Notes: generated by a model from the sequence alone, not told the origin. Counted from the first letter of the stretch, positions 35,136 through 46,800 are shown. The stretch: 64,000 nucleotides of DNA from Sphagnum compactum (GCA_965153455.1 OZ234504.1:8866001-8930000); one strand, 5' to 3'. Program-made: numbers and translations.

Positions 35136-36086
35136 ATGATGATGAGGATTAGTGTGGCCACAGTCCAGTCTACAGCTGCTGCTGCAGCTGCTCTGACATT
35201 GCTGCTGCTCATCCAGGCTGCTTCTGCTGGTGATCCAGATATGTTACAGGACTTCTGTGTGGCAGATACCTCTTCTGGTTTGGCACCTTTGATGAATGGC
35301 TTCCCTTGCAAAGCTCGGTCTCTTGTCACGTCTCAAGACTTTGTGTTCACTACATTCCGTGAAGCTGGTTTGACAATCTTCACCCTGGAAGAAATCAATT
35401 ATTCAGAACCCCCTGTGAAGATCCAGAAGATCCTGATAAGATAGATAGCTAGATCCAGAGAGGTGAAGAAGAAAATTTCAGCTCCTGCTCTGAGCAAGAG
35501 CATCGAGATTTTGCTTGAGTTTCCTGATCCTTGATGATTGCAATTTGCAGTGACAACAATCTTTCTTTCACAACCATGATCATCTGTGTTGTTGTTGTTG
35601 TTGTTGGTTGTTGTGGCACAAACAGCCAATTACACAGTGACCAACACAGGTGCCATTGCCACCTTTGCGACTGTAGCAGAATACCCAGCCGTCAACACGC
35701 AAGGCATCTCACATGTGCGCTTGGACTTTGGTGTTGGTGGGGTTATCCCGTTGCATACGCACCCACTGGCGTCTGAGACCATCTTCGTGGTCAATGGCAC
35801 CATCTTCACGGGTTTCGTCTCCTTCGACAATGTATTGTACTCTCAGACTCTGCAAGCTGGTGATCTTTTCCTATTGCCCAAAGGCTTGTTGCACTTCCAG
35901 ATCAATGTCGGTGACGGACCCGCTGTCTCCTTCAACACACTCACATCACAGAATCCTGGTATCCCCTTCACTGCCAACCAGATGTTCGAGACGCAAATCC
36001 CCAGTGCCGTGCTGCAGATGTCATTGGGCATTGGCACCCAACAAATCCAGTCGATCCAGGATGCCATCCCACGTTACTATGGCTAA
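35136..36086 (+). CDS. Germin-like protein (secreted cupin)
   Basis: Exons are 35136-35367 and 35626-36086 (693 bp, 230 aa, typical for the family). The first ~31 residues form a signal peptide with an Ala/Leu-rich core, followed by GDPDMLQDFCVAD. The two Cys of QDFC and GFPC are in place for the conserved disulfide. Germin box 1 is GVIPLHTHPLASETIFVVNG (H-x-H...E metal ligands) and box 2 is GDLFLLPKGLLHFQINVG with the last His ligand, so all four Mn ligands are present. The protein is expected in the cell wall as a hexamer. Enzyme activity (oxalate oxidase, SOD or other) cannot be read from sequence. The intron phase is clean (GAA GCT G|gtttga...acaaacag|CC). The first exon could be misread through the intron to a stop at 35,444. 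Confidence 0.95.
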
Positions 36087-36640
36087 GATTTGACACAACT
36101 GCTGCACTACCAGCAAATGCAACAGTACTTCCAGCTGCTGCAGATGCGTGCAGGACATAGAAGAGCACAGAAGATTCAAGTGAAAATCTTGAGCTAGAAA
36201 CTGATCTTTTATCATACCAGAACTGTAGAATACCTTAGCAGATGCTTCCTGGATTTGCAATGTGGTTTGTTGTTCCAGCCAGCTACAAAGCTTGTCTTCT
36301 CTGTTTCTGTTGCCTCTAGGGGACCTTTCCAACACCACGCGGGTGTGTTCACCAAGGGCAGTGAACAGAAGAAGCTCGTAGATGGGATCATGCAAACACC
36401 TGAATCAGAAACAGGAGGAGCATCTCATATGCTGCTTGCTGATAGCAAAATTACTACTCTATGATCTTTGCTTCTCGGATCTGGGCTTTTCAGTCTCTCT
36501 GTATACTCACTTGCTCATCATGTTAAGATGCTTGTTGATCACCCTCACCCTAGTACTCTAAGCACCTTGAATGAACTAGAGATCAAAGTGCAAAAAGCAA
36601 AAGTATGAACAGGGATTTTGTCGGCCAAGACCAGCCTGAT
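36087..36640. other. 3' region of the germin-like gene
   Basis: No further gene was seen. It is probably the 3' untranslated region and the spacer between the convergent germin-like gene and the TBL remnant. Confidence 0.5.
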
Positions 36641-36652
36641 TTGTGTAACTAA

Positions 36653-38210
36653 CTAGCACAAACGAGACATGTGTTTCAACCTATCCCTCAAGAGTAGAAA
36701 AGAATATACAAGCTCATTCCAAGTGTCAGGAACTCCAGGGAGGCACCCATGGCTGCAACCCATGGCATGCAAAGTGGAATAATTGAAGATGTGTGCATCC
36801 TGTTGATAGGCAGATACCCTTGTGATGTCAAGGAGTGATGCTTTTATTTGCAACACTCCCCAGAGTTGCTCAAGAACTTCTGCTTGTGATGACAATAGCT
36901 GGAGATGCAATTCATTGAAATTTGGAGCTGTATGAATCGGGCTTTCGTTTTTGTGCTCCTGGGGTTCCTCCCAGTCATGCAGAACATCCCATGAATGGGG
37001 TTCATAATTCCGAAAAAACACATGGGTTCTTTTGGTATTGATTTGCTGTTTGACCCACTCTGCCCATGTTGCAATAGCAATACGGTATGCTGACTCCATG
37101 TTCATGCCAAGGCAGACAGATGAAGCCACCTGAAAGTAGCAACTCCAAACATCCCATCTCTCATCATTTCAATATAGAATTTTCAGCACATTATTTGCCA
37201 CTTAGAGCATCTCCAGCAGTGCTCAGTATGTGACCCTGCAAAAATATGTCTCACATCCAAGTTTAGATAATTATTTGTTTCCAACACCACCCATAAAACC
37301 AAAACTGCTATTGCAAATAGGCTGGAGACTACTAATAGCAAACCAGCTGGACCAATGAATATGATTGGCCAGCAAGATCATATTTATTACATTCTTCTCT
37401 AGCAGGTGTTAGGCTTTTCCACGTCGTTTACCATCCTCAGCAAATTGTGCAAAAATGTTGGGCCAAAACCATTTTGCTAAGCCAAACCGGCATGTTTTTG
37501 CAGAGTCACCAAACTGAGCACCAGTGGAGTTGCTCTAGCATGGAGTCTGTAGTACATGCTAGACATTTTCCACTTGATGCACATGGTGGGCCAGCCAGTC
37601 TTCATCTAACAAACAGGATGTGAAACTGATTAGAGGGGAAAAATTCTCAGAATATATTACTTGGAAATTATGGAATTTTGAGACCAAGTTGAAATACACA
37701 GGGAAGCAGAGTAGGGAAACACATGATCGACAGGTCTTGGCAGGAGTCCACCAGTGCCCAGAGTTAAAGACTAGGACATTTGCAGTCTGCCATGCAGAGC
37801 TGGTTAACTCCAAGCTATCAAGCTTGAAGGTGGTCTTCACCCTCCAGGGTGATTGCTTTGTAGACTGCCCCTCACGCATGAGCCATCAAGATCCATAATA
37901 CTTGATTGTAGCATTGAAGCCTGGGAACAAGACAGCTAAGTATGGTGTTGTCTTTGTAATGTTTTTTTCCATTGATCTCCTTGACTCACAATTTGTTGGG
38001 AATGGCATTCATTAAGAGGCAAATGAGTGATTCCCACTGTGTCCGACTCATGAAGTCTCCTACAGATGCCACTTGCTGGTTCCTTAGCCTCATGAGCATA
38101 CTCATTGCATCAGACCTGAACAAAGATGCAGAACCTCCAGATATTGAAGAAACTGGATGAAGTGTGTAGTAGTGACTCATCAATAGACGTTCTTCCAAGA
38201 TCCTTCCTTC
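36653..38210 (-). pseudogene. TBL (trichome birefringence-like, DUF231/PMR5-N) pseudogene
   Basis: Three exon remnants on the minus strand follow the order of plant TBL polysaccharide O-acetyltransferases. About 38,130-37,990 gives MLMRLRNQQVASVGDFMSRT then QWESLICLLMNAIPNK. About 37,930-37,740 gives TIKYY...REGQ...TANVLVFNSGHWWTPAKT. About 37,170-36,653 gives CYFQVASS...MNMESAYRIAIATWAEWV, then LLDITRVSAYQQDAH and CSHGCLPGVPDTWNELVYSF. Lesions: an in-frame TGA (37,888-37,886), disrupted reading ahead of the first block, and loss of two catalytic positions. The GDS serine is now Phe (GDF), and the DxxH aspartate is now Gly (GCSH). The N-terminal membrane anchor was not found. A MITE occupies one intron (37,205-37,535). 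Confidence 0.82.
37205..37535. mobile_element. Tourist-like MITE copy 2, inside the TBL pseudogene
   Basis: It starts GAGCATCTCCAGCAGTGCTC after TTA (37,202-37,204) and ends CACCAGTGGAGTTGCTC before TAG (a decayed TTA). It has the same orientation and internal order as the copy at 33.9 kb, including CACCCATAAAACC, ATGATTGGCC and CCATTTTGCTAAGCC. Confidence 0.85.
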
Positions 38211-38214
38211 CACA

Positions 38215-39760
38215 CAGAAACATGAGGGTATAACAAGCAGAGTCTTCATGAGTAAGATCCCCCAGCTGAAGTGTTCTTTAATATTTCCTATTTATTGAAC
38301 TGGTAGTAAAAACTAAAAACCCTAATTCTTGCAAACATCAGAAGAATCATATATTGGGCTCACCTTGTATAAACCGACATTCAATGCAAGCATCTGTAAA
38401 AGCGATGTGGGAGGGGGTGAAAGTGTATTTAGTATTTCCGCTTCTATGTTGGGGAGTTCCCCATGTTCCAAAAATATTGGATGTATGGTGCAAATGGTGG
38501 CATGAATCCACGCCTATTCATGCTTTTCTAGTGGAGGGATGTCCCATCTATTCCTCATTAAACACACATAGTCCAAGTTATCCATCAAACAGAAGGAACA
38601 TGTGTCAAAGTAATCACCAAGGCAATCAATTTCACTTAAAGTATAAGAAAGACAAAAGGTGTCTAGTGGATTGCTTGCGGAGGGTGGTTGCTTATACAAA
38701 TGCCTGTTCACAAATTTCTTGATCAGAGAGGTGAAATATTCAACATTTTCATCACCTTCACTTCCACATTTAAAAAAATTCATCTTATAATCTTCTGGAT
38801 TATTTAATGATGTAACTGACCATAGGCTAGGGTAACAGAAGCATGAATAAGTACCCACAGAATTGAAACTGACAGTGATTCTTTAGTGGCACTCTGTACA
38901 AGAATAGTAGCCAAAGAAATCAGGCATTCATGCAAGGATCTTAACCCTTTAGGAGATAACAAATTTGTGATGGTGGGAGCTAGTTGTTTAGAGCCTAACA
39001 ATCAAAGAACCCAGCTAAAACTAAACTTCAAATCTTCCAACTTGCAGCATAAAGATTCTAGCTGGCACATTCACTAAACTTGCAAGAACCCTTAAACTAG
39101 GTTTTAAAAGACATTTTCTTATGACAACCAATTTTTTGATGATGGGTTTTCTTTAGCTCCTCCAAAGAATGATGTTTGGAAAGAATGTGCTGAAACCTTC
39201 AAAGTTAGAGAAAAAGGTTTGCAAATATGATGGTCAAAAAGATGGAGAAATTGTTTCGATTCACCTTCTTTATTCAAAGAGTGAGATTAGAAACCCGTTG
39301 TACAATGAGCATCCCAAGAGAAAGCCAGTATTCCTTGGACCACATGGAGATCTTCCGTGCACCATATAGAAGAGTTGTTGTGCATGCATCAAAGATACCT
39401 TCCAAATTTTGTAAGTAAAGATCCCTTATACCAACAGTTCAAGAAGATATGAAACATCTCAGCTCTGCACCACCACTTCCCTTGCTCCAAGATTTTGTTC
39501 ACTCCAACCATAATCTGCATATGCCACAAAATTATACTTGTTGACATGAAAAAAGGAAACAAAATGAAAGAAAGATATCAACAGTCTGGATCAAAATATG
39601 AATTCAAATTATGGCTTGAAAACTCTTAACAAAATCTGCACTGTGAGATGATTTGCCTGCCATAATAAACAAGGATCTATCATTCCATGAACTGAAACAA
39701 GAAACAGGAGACTACCTAAAAGCTCCTCAAGCTTACCATGGAAACTGGACATATTTTCCG
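38215..39760. other. Spacer between the TBL pseudogene and COX5C
   Basis: I see no supported gene. Several 60-120-codon frames exist on both strands but none has recognisable motifs. The missing N-terminal exon of the TBL pseudogene would be expected here and was not recognised. Confidence 0.5.
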
Positions 39761-39765
39761 CACTG

Positions 39766-40959
39766 CTACTCAACACGAACTGTAATTTCACCTGCATCCA
39801 ATTTTGCATAGAACTCCTCTGTTTTGCGGCGCTCATTCACATGATGCATCTTCCAGAATGATGCACCTGCACATGGTGTCAGTTGGACAAATATATATTA
39901 ACCTCCAATAATCCATCAGCATTGATTGGAGAATAGCTGAGAATCTTCAGAGCAACCATAATTATAAAGGTTTTGTCAAACAAACAAGTGCAACAAGAAA
40001 AAATGGTTTTTACTCTGTCACATGAATTCTAGTTAGTCTTGAAGCACACTTTCACAAAGAATGCACACCTCACATTCCTAAATCCTTGATACTAGATTTG
40101 CTAGTATAAGAACATCTTGTTCATGGCATGGTTTCCAACATGAAATATAATACTTAGCAATAATATTGTTGTTGGAACTGGCAGTACTGTGAGTGTTGAG
40201 GAATTCCTCGTTAAAGTCACTACTCTGCACATACATATATACATTGGGTGGTCACAAACCTTAACTTTTGTTGCAGAACAAACTCTTGGCATGAAACTTA
40301 TTGGCAAAAGAAAATTAATTCTGAGATCTAGCGTTTTGCAACTTGGTGTTTAATATTCTAGTCTCGCATCATTTTACAAAACCAAGACTTCCAATGGCAG
40401 ATCAAGCAATAATACCTCAATTGACAACCACCAAAACATTTCAAAACAAAATTTGTTAAAAGAAATAAAAGAAAGAGGGAGACAGAAAATCCTGGCAATC
40501 ATGATGAGACCACAACTACACCCCATATTGACCGATCTGCAAACCCTCAATTTCCAAAGTATAAGCTACAAACTTCACATGATGATGCCATTCACTGGAT
40601 AGAGGGGGAAGAAGAAGGGGGTTGGTGGGGGAGATGGGGTTTGCAGTGTTCCCATCACATCCAAAACTCTACAGATCAACAGCACAGGAAGTCACCCCAA
40701 GGAAAGAAAAAAAGAAAACCCTGACTTGAAAACAGAAGAGATTGTATCCTAGAAAGCAGCTAGAAGAAGTAGGAGACCGAAAACAAACAACCCAAAAACA
40801 CCATAGAAAAGAAAAACAAAACAAAACAAAAGAACTAGATCAACACTCACAGAATACACCGAGACCCAGGCCAGTGACAATCTCTCTCAAGAGATTGGGC
40901 CTAGATCTGGCAGCTGCCGCAACAGCATCCACAGGCAACCTTGTTGCAGCGTGAGCCAT
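39766..40959 (-). CDS. COX5C: Mitochondrial cytochrome c oxidase subunit 5C
   Basis: Exons are 40959-40851 and 39866-39766 (210 bp, 69 aa). The protein reads MAHAATRLPVDA...RPNLLREIVTGLGLGVFC | ASFWKMHHVNERRKTEEFYA then KLDAGEITVRVE. The hydrophobic EIV-GL-LG stretch is a single membrane helix, followed by the basic WKMHHxNExRKT-EFY-LL-GEI signature of plant COX5C, a small nuclear-encoded subunit of complex IV in the inner membrane. The family is usually about 63-64 residues, so this copy has a slightly longer N-terminus. The 984-bp intron has a consensus donor (gtgagt) and acceptor (tgtgcag) and phase 1. A MITE (41,230-41,662) begins about 270 bp upstream of the ATG and probably lies in the promoter. 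Confidence 0.95.
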
Positions 40960-41229
40960 GTGATCCAATTAGTTCCTTGCAGAGAAGCTGTTACAGCGTC
41001 CTTCTCCTTCTCCTATGCGTTGTTACTCTCTCTCGCTTGTTGGTTGCTCTTGATGTAAATGAATGAAATAACACAAAACAAATCTACAACTCACCCTAGG
41101 CTAACCCAGTTTCCCCTTCTCTTCTCTGTCTTATTCTCTCTCACAGAGATCATCGTCTGTTGTCTCTCTCCCACATCTTCATCATCATCGTCGTCACTAT
41201 CTCTTCCGCGACGGGCGGGTGATACTTAA

Positions 41230-41662
41230 GAGCAACTCCACTAGTGCTGAGTATGCAACCCCGCAAAGAAAAATTGGATGAAGAAAAGTCAAAACATGCT
41301 GGTTTGGCTCCGCAAAATGATTCTGGCCCTTGTACAGTTTGTTGAGATTGGTAAAAGGCACATCAAAGTCTAACACCTGCTGGTGATTGGCTAGATAGTT
41401 TGATTGCTCCAAGTGGGTTGCCATTAATAGTCTCCCAACTATTTGCAATCCTAGTTTTTATTTGATGGGTGGGGTTGGAAAAATACAAATAACAGAACTT
41501 GGATGTGAGAATTATTTTTGCAGGGTCACACAGAGCATCTCTGGATGATATAAAAAATGCTGGGTCAAAACCATTTTGCTGAGCCACAGGGGCATATTTT
41601 GACTTTTCTTCATCCAATTTTAATTTGCCGGGTCACATAACTCAGCACCAGTGGAGTTGCTC
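41230..41662. mobile_element. Tourist-like MITE copy 3, composite
   Basis: It is flanked by TAA at 41,227-41,229 and 41,663-41,665, and starts GAGCAACTCCACTAGTGCTGAG and ends CACCAGTGGAGTTGCTC. Relative to the copies at 33.9 and 37.2 kb it is inverted: GGCTCCGCAAAATG comes first and GATGGGTGGGGTTGG later. A second MITE-end fragment (GCAGGGTCACACAGAGCATCTC, about 41,519-41,540) is followed by another GGGTCAAAACCATTTTGCTGAGCC segment. The copy is therefore about 100 bp longer than the others and looks like a nested or recombined element. Confidence 0.8.
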
Positions 41663-42072
41663 TAAGTATGACCTGCCCGTCACTGAAGAGATGATGATGG
41701 CAACGAAAGGGGGGCTATTTTTCTAAGTTCCCAGAGAGTCGTTTAACTAAATGCAGGTTCCTGTACTGGTGGGTTCTCCTGGGGTCGGGAACACAAGCCT
41801 TCGGGTGGTCCTTCCTGAGGAGAACCCCAATCGTATGGAAACCTCCCCTACAACATAACAAGAAACCCTAAATCCCATAGCCCTATTGAACCAGCACCCA
41901 CCAGCGCACCACTGAACCCATGTCAGGAAACCCTCGAGCAAACCAGATGGAAATCCTCAAAACCGGGAATTTCTTCACGATCGTGTACAAAGGATTGTGA
42001 TGGAGTATTGTCGCGAGGTGGATGGAGCGCAGAGATGTGGAAAGAGCGGCATCACCCATCTCCACAGGTTTG

Positions 42073-42103
42073 CTTCTTCTTCTTCTTCTTCTTCTTCTTC
42101 TTC
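42073..42103. repeat. (CTT)10 microsatellite
   Basis: An uninterrupted CTT run, probably in the leader or promoter of the ankyrin gene. Confidence 0.95.
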
Positions 42104-42317
42104 CACACCTCTGCAAGTGAAGGGCATTCATTTTTCTCCTTGCTTTTTTCAATTGTTGTGGACCAAAATTGTCCAAAATTTTGAGAAATTTCTCTCTAAA
42201 GCTCTTGCTTCTGGTTTGGATTTTTTTCCTACTACAGAGAAGTTACAGTGCAGCATTCTGTGTTTTCAGGATGGTTGTTGTGTCGAGGTTTCTAGTTTCT
42301 ACATACTCTGACAAAAC

Positions 42318-45300
42318 ATGTTGTTAAATTGCATTACCGAGCTGTTTAGAAGCTTTCAGGAAGGCAAGGAAATTGGGCTACTTATATATGGCATCTTTAA
42401 GAAAGTTAATGGGTGGTTCTTGAACAGAGCTGCAAGGGATGGAAATTTGGACACACTTAAGGCTCTTCTTCAGGTGGGCCATGCCCACCATCTCCCCAAA
42501 TTTTTTTAGTTTTCAATTTTTCTTCAATGTAATTTGGTCATTGATGATTCCTGATATGACCTAAAATTGTTTGTCAGCAACTTCCATCTAATGTATTTGC
42601 AGTGCAAGAATCATAAACAGAATAAACACAAGTGCATGAAGTGATAGTTACCAACCCTAAAAATCGAAGTCTTCTCCATATCTAGCTTATGTGTATGTGC
42701 TTCAGTGTTGTTTTTTTGGTGAAATTTTGCATTCTGGTGACCCATAAAAAAAGCCAGTGCAACTTATACAAAGGTTGTTTTTCCGGAAACAGTGGCTCAA
42801 ACTCGCCAGATTTTGAGGATTTTTTATTTTTTATTTTTGAAATCACTAGTGTTAGACAATAGGTTGGAGCATGTTGCCAAAATATAGCAGGATCCCTAAA
42901 TTTTTCTACTTTCCTCTCTGACCTGTAGCCAAATTTGGCTAAGTCCTCTTGTGGATGATCACTGGAGCACCTACCTCACAAAATTTGGAAAAAAAAACCC
43001 TGATGTGCTTACTTGTGCTCACTCTGCCACATTCGTAGCTATGGTAACATTACACACATAAAATTACTTTTTCTGTTTGATCATTGATTGCCAATTTTGT
43101 TGTCCTTGGAACGGTTGCAGGGCAGGCTCATGAAGACCCAAATGTTAGGGATAAGAAATCCAAGACTCCACTGCATGAGGTGGGGCCCTGTGATTCTCTG
43201 AAAGCAACTCATGTTTTTGTCCTCTTCAATGAGTTCTGGCTTGAAGGAAGAGTTTCACCAAGTGTATCTATGTCTCAAAGAAAGGGACTATAGTTTCAAG
43301 CAAGTGATCTCTTTTTCACATTGACACCTATCCATCCTCCTCCAGTTCTGTCTAGGCCGATTGTTTCATTGATATGATCTGTTTCTCAATTCTGAGGACA
43401 CAAACATGGAGACAAAGCACTGTTGTCATCATGTGAAATTTTGATGGAAAAACTGTTTAGATCTTTGATTTGAGTCACTGAACTAAGAGCAGGTCCACTG
43501 GTGCTCACTGTGTGGCCCTACATTGGAATTTTTGGATGAGGTGCAGCAGTCATATTCAGTGGCCCACTGGAAAACTGCTGTGGCCTTGGAAATGCACATC
43601 TTTCAGGGGCCTAGAGGAGCCCTGGAAGAGTCTAATAAATACAGTCAAATCGTATTTGTTGACTGCTTCCTGTTCTTGATTGGCTAGGTAGTTTGATTGG
43701 TCCAGGTGGGTTGCTATTAGTAGTCTGCCACCTGTTTGCAGTTCCAGTTTTAGTTTTATGGGCGGGGTTGGAATAAAGTAAATAACTAAAACTTGGATGT
43801 GAGAAAGATTTTTGCAGGTTTGCATACTGAGCACTCTAGAGATGCTCTAAAAGTTTCATATCTGGTCCCTTTGCAGGCTTGTGCACATGGACATGTGAAG
43901 TGTGCAGAAACTTTGTTGGATGCAGGAGCACTTATTTCTGCCCATAAGACAAATGGGTTTACACCCCTTCACTATGCAGCAGCAGGACCCCACCTTTCAA
44001 TCGTCAGACTTCTCATTTCTAGGTTTACTGGACTTTTCTCACTATGGACACTATTACTCCACTCTGAACTTCCAACTTTTGGTAGTGGACATGTTTGGAT
44101 TTGTTTCTTCCCTGGATTCCACGTATTATTTGTTGTTGTTTTTGACCATGCATGGATCAATTATTATTCTTCCAATTTCTTACATCTGTTGTGGATATTT
44201 TGTATGGGTTCTATACAGAGGGGTGACTGTGGATGCTCCTGATCACAAGGGTGAGAGAGCAGTAGATGTGGCAGCTCGTGTGGGGTCAAAAGCTGTTGTG
44301 CAGGCGTTGCTTGATAGTGGGGCAGATGTTAATGCCCGTACAAACAATGGGCGAAGCTGGTTTGCCTCTTTCTTTCACACTGGTTTTTTTGCTCACAATT
44401 TGATGATTGCTATAGTAGTCCAACCCACCACCAGGAGATACTCTGGTGTGTGTGTGGCATAATCTCCTGAGCAGGGATTTTTGTCCACTTGGGTCACCAA
44501 TCAGGATCATCAGATAAGAGATTGGCATGGGCTTGGGGCAGGTCAATTTTCTGTTGGTTTCATTCTGTCCAGAATACTGGGAAAGGGTTTAGGGTGCCTG
44601 GAGTTCAGCAAAGTGGATAAAACTTGAAAGAGAGCATTGCAGTCAGTAATGACTAACAAAACACCTGAGTATTATCACTCTGTTGTTTAGCCTGTTACAC
44701 ATAATTAAGAGAGCGTTCATTCTGTGGCAGTTTGCACACAGCAGCTCTTCATGGTCACAAAGAAGTACTGCGAATTTTGTTGGCAGCAGGGGGAAACCCA
44801 ACAGCAACTGATAATGGGGGCAATCAACCCATACATGAAGCAGCTGCGGGTGGCAATGTGGCTTGCCTGGATTTGCTTATGGGAGTTGGGGTAGATCTGA
44901 GTGTGGTTGATGCTTGTGGGTGTAGCCCTCTCCATCAGGCTGCCGCAGCTGGCCATGTGATGGCAGCTCGTTGGCTGATTGAGGTGTGGTATCTTGAATG
45001 ATCTTTCCTAGTCAATACCCAACTTGTTGAAAAGCCCTCCAAAAATCGATCAATCAAGATGGCTTTTGTTGATAATTCTTACCTGATAGTGAATGATCAG
45101 CTTGAATGAATCAGCAGCTTGGATGAATCACAACATTTGACTTGGCTGGTTGTTGATGTGGTGGAATATAGAAAGGAGTAGATGTGGAGGCTCAAGATGA
45201 GAAGCAATCAACCCCTCTCTATTGGGCAGCTTGCCGTGGACATACCGAAATGGTGTCTTTTCTTGTCTTTGATGCAAAAGCCAATCCATCTGCTGCCAAT

Positions 45301-46009
45301 ATTTTTCGTTCATGCCTCCACGTTGCTGCTGGTACGTATGTGCAGATGTGGCTATGCATCTTGTCGTTACCAATTTCCCTAACTTTTGACCAGATTACTG
45401 CATACTAATCTGCGTCCATGTTGGGAGCTGACAAAGTCGGCAGAGTGGAATGGGAACCTTGTCACTGCCATTTGTGTTCAAGGTGATGATGGTCTGATAC
45501 TTTGTGAGTGGCACTCTCACAGTTACGACTGCAATCTCTTTCTCATCATATTTTGTTTTGGGTTTTCCTGGAAACGGTTTCCTGCCAAGCATTTTTCTGG
45601 GAGTGTTTCTCCAAGGAACTTATGATGAATGCATGCACCTGCATTGATATTCATCTTTATCATTTGTGTTAGTGTCCCCTACTAGCTTCTTGGTATTCTA
45701 CAAAATTCCATTTTGTTCATAGTTCTTTAGGACACAGGAAAACTTGATAAGATATCTAAGGAATTGAACAAAACCAATAAGACCTTGGAATAGAGTTTTG
45801 GTTACTAGACATTATTAACGCAAGTGTGGTGTGATTTTCAAGGATGGGGGCATGTTGGCACCTGTAAAGCACTTCTGAAAGCAGGGGCGAATACCAATGC
45901 TCAAGACAATAATGGTCAGACTCCTGCCAATGTTGCTGCCTTGAGTTCTGACCGGTTTCCAGAACTAGCTAGAGTGTTCTGTGCAGACAAGCCAAGCTCA
46001 ATTATATAA
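42318..46009 (+). CDS. Ankyrin-repeat protein, seven exons
   Basis: Exons are 42318-42473, 43126-43179, 43877-44022, 44219-44359, 44731-44983, 45172-45331 and 45843-46009. They total 1,077 bp (358 aa) with every junction in phase. The translation is a near-continuous array of about eight ankyrin repeats: GNLDTLKALLQAHEDPNVRD, KSKTPLHEACAHGHVKCAET, NGFTPLHYAAAGPHLSIVRL, GERAVDVAARVGSKAVVQAL, LHTAALHGHKEVLRILLAAG, GNQPIHEAAAGGNVACLDLL, CSPLHQAAAAGHVMAARWLI, STPLYWAACRGHTEMVSFLV, and a last repeat ending GQTPANVAAL. No other domain is visible, so it is probably a protein-binding scaffold; its partner is unknown. The start codon is the least certain point: a further upstream exon is possible. The acceptor chosen for exon 6 (aatatag|AAAGGA) keeps the repeat intact. 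Confidence 0.85.
42700..43030. repeat. Dispersed repeat family R2, copy 4, in ankyrin intron 1
   Basis: It contains the exact palindrome TAGCCAAATTTGGCTA at 42,926-42,941. The shared words GTTGCCAA-ATA-AGCAGGATCCCTAAATTTTTCTAC and TCCTCTTGTGGATGATC also occur. It lies within the first intron of the ankyrin gene. Confidence 0.7.
43487..43847. mobile_element. Tourist-like MITE copy 4, in ankyrin intron 2
   Basis: It is flanked by a perfect TAA duplication (43,484-43,486 and 43,848-43,850), starting GAGCAGGTCCACTGGTGCTC and ending GCACTCTAGAGATGCTC. Orientation is as in the 41.2-kb copy (GGGCGGGGTTGG on the right). With the clpC copy it forms a subfamily sharing TTGGATGAGGTGCA(G/A)CAGTCA and GGAGCCCTGGAA(G/C)AGTCTAATAA. 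Its right end is only 29 bp from the exon 3 acceptor, so it supplies part of the branch-point region. Confidence 0.88.
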
Positions 46010-46244
46010 CTCTGTAAAATCAGTGAGTATGGACACAAACTTTCTTTGACAAAACTCCCTTTCTCTTGCAATTCCTTCTCAGATGTGTTCTTGACAGATG
46101 ACAGGCTGTGGTTTAAGTTTGTGCACAATTAACAAATACTCTTTGTAAAATCCTCATCTGCAGATAGTGCAGCGAATGGGTTTGACAAACTGCAGCTCTT
46201 TTGAAAGCTATTAATCACAGATCTTTACAGATTCGCATTGGTTC

Positions 46245-46556
46245 GAGCATCCCCAATGGTGCTCAGCACTGCAAAAATATTTCTTGCATCCCAGTTTAGT
46301 TATTTACTTATTTCCTAACCCCACCCATAAAACTAAATCTGGGACTACAAATAGGTGTGAGACTATTGATAGCAAACCACTTGGACCAATCAATATGATT
46401 GGCCAATGAGAAAAAAGGGAGTGGCAATCAAATCATATTTATTACACTCTTCTCTGGCAAGTGTTAAGCTTTGCTGTGCAGTTTACCAGCCTGAGCTACC
46501 TGTGCACAAATGTTGAGTCAAACTGATTCACATATTGAGCATCTATGGGGATGCTT
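46245..46556. mobile_element. Tourist-like MITE copy 5
   Basis: A 312-bp copy starts GAGCATCCCCAATGGTGCTC and ends TGAGCATCTATGGGGATGCT. It has the same orientation as the 33.9-kb and 37.2-kb copies (CCTAACCCCACCCATAAAACT left; TCATATTTATTACACTCTTC centre). The flanking duplication is no longer recognisable (TTC versus TGT), suggesting an older insertion. Confidence 0.8.
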
Positions 46557-46800
46557 GTACATATCATACACACATACACTACACACCAAAATATGCAAAA
46601 GGATCCTGTTGATGACAACAATGATACAAAATCCCAACAAGGGCATAATTATCAAAATTCATCTATCCTCTTTTTGAGCTGGACTTTTCTCCAACCCTTG
46701 CTCTCACAACAATGTTCATCAAGTCACTGAGCCAGTTGCAACCCTAGAGTTCCCATATTCTTCTACCCTAAATCCTAATATTCTTCTAAACTGAAAATTC

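Larger units (their letters stand above)
40960..42310. other. Divergent promoter region between COX5C and the ankyrin gene
   Basis: CT-rich leader-like sequence (41,020-41,210) lies upstream of COX5C. It is followed by a MITE (41,230-41,662) and a (CTT)10 tract (42,073-42,103) within what may be the 5' untranslated region of the ankyrin gene. No coding gene was seen. Confidence 0.55.

Noticed and set aside
35713-36395. Plus- and minus-strand frames over the germin-like gene
   Set aside because: Shadows of germin-like exon 2 and its 3' region in other frames.
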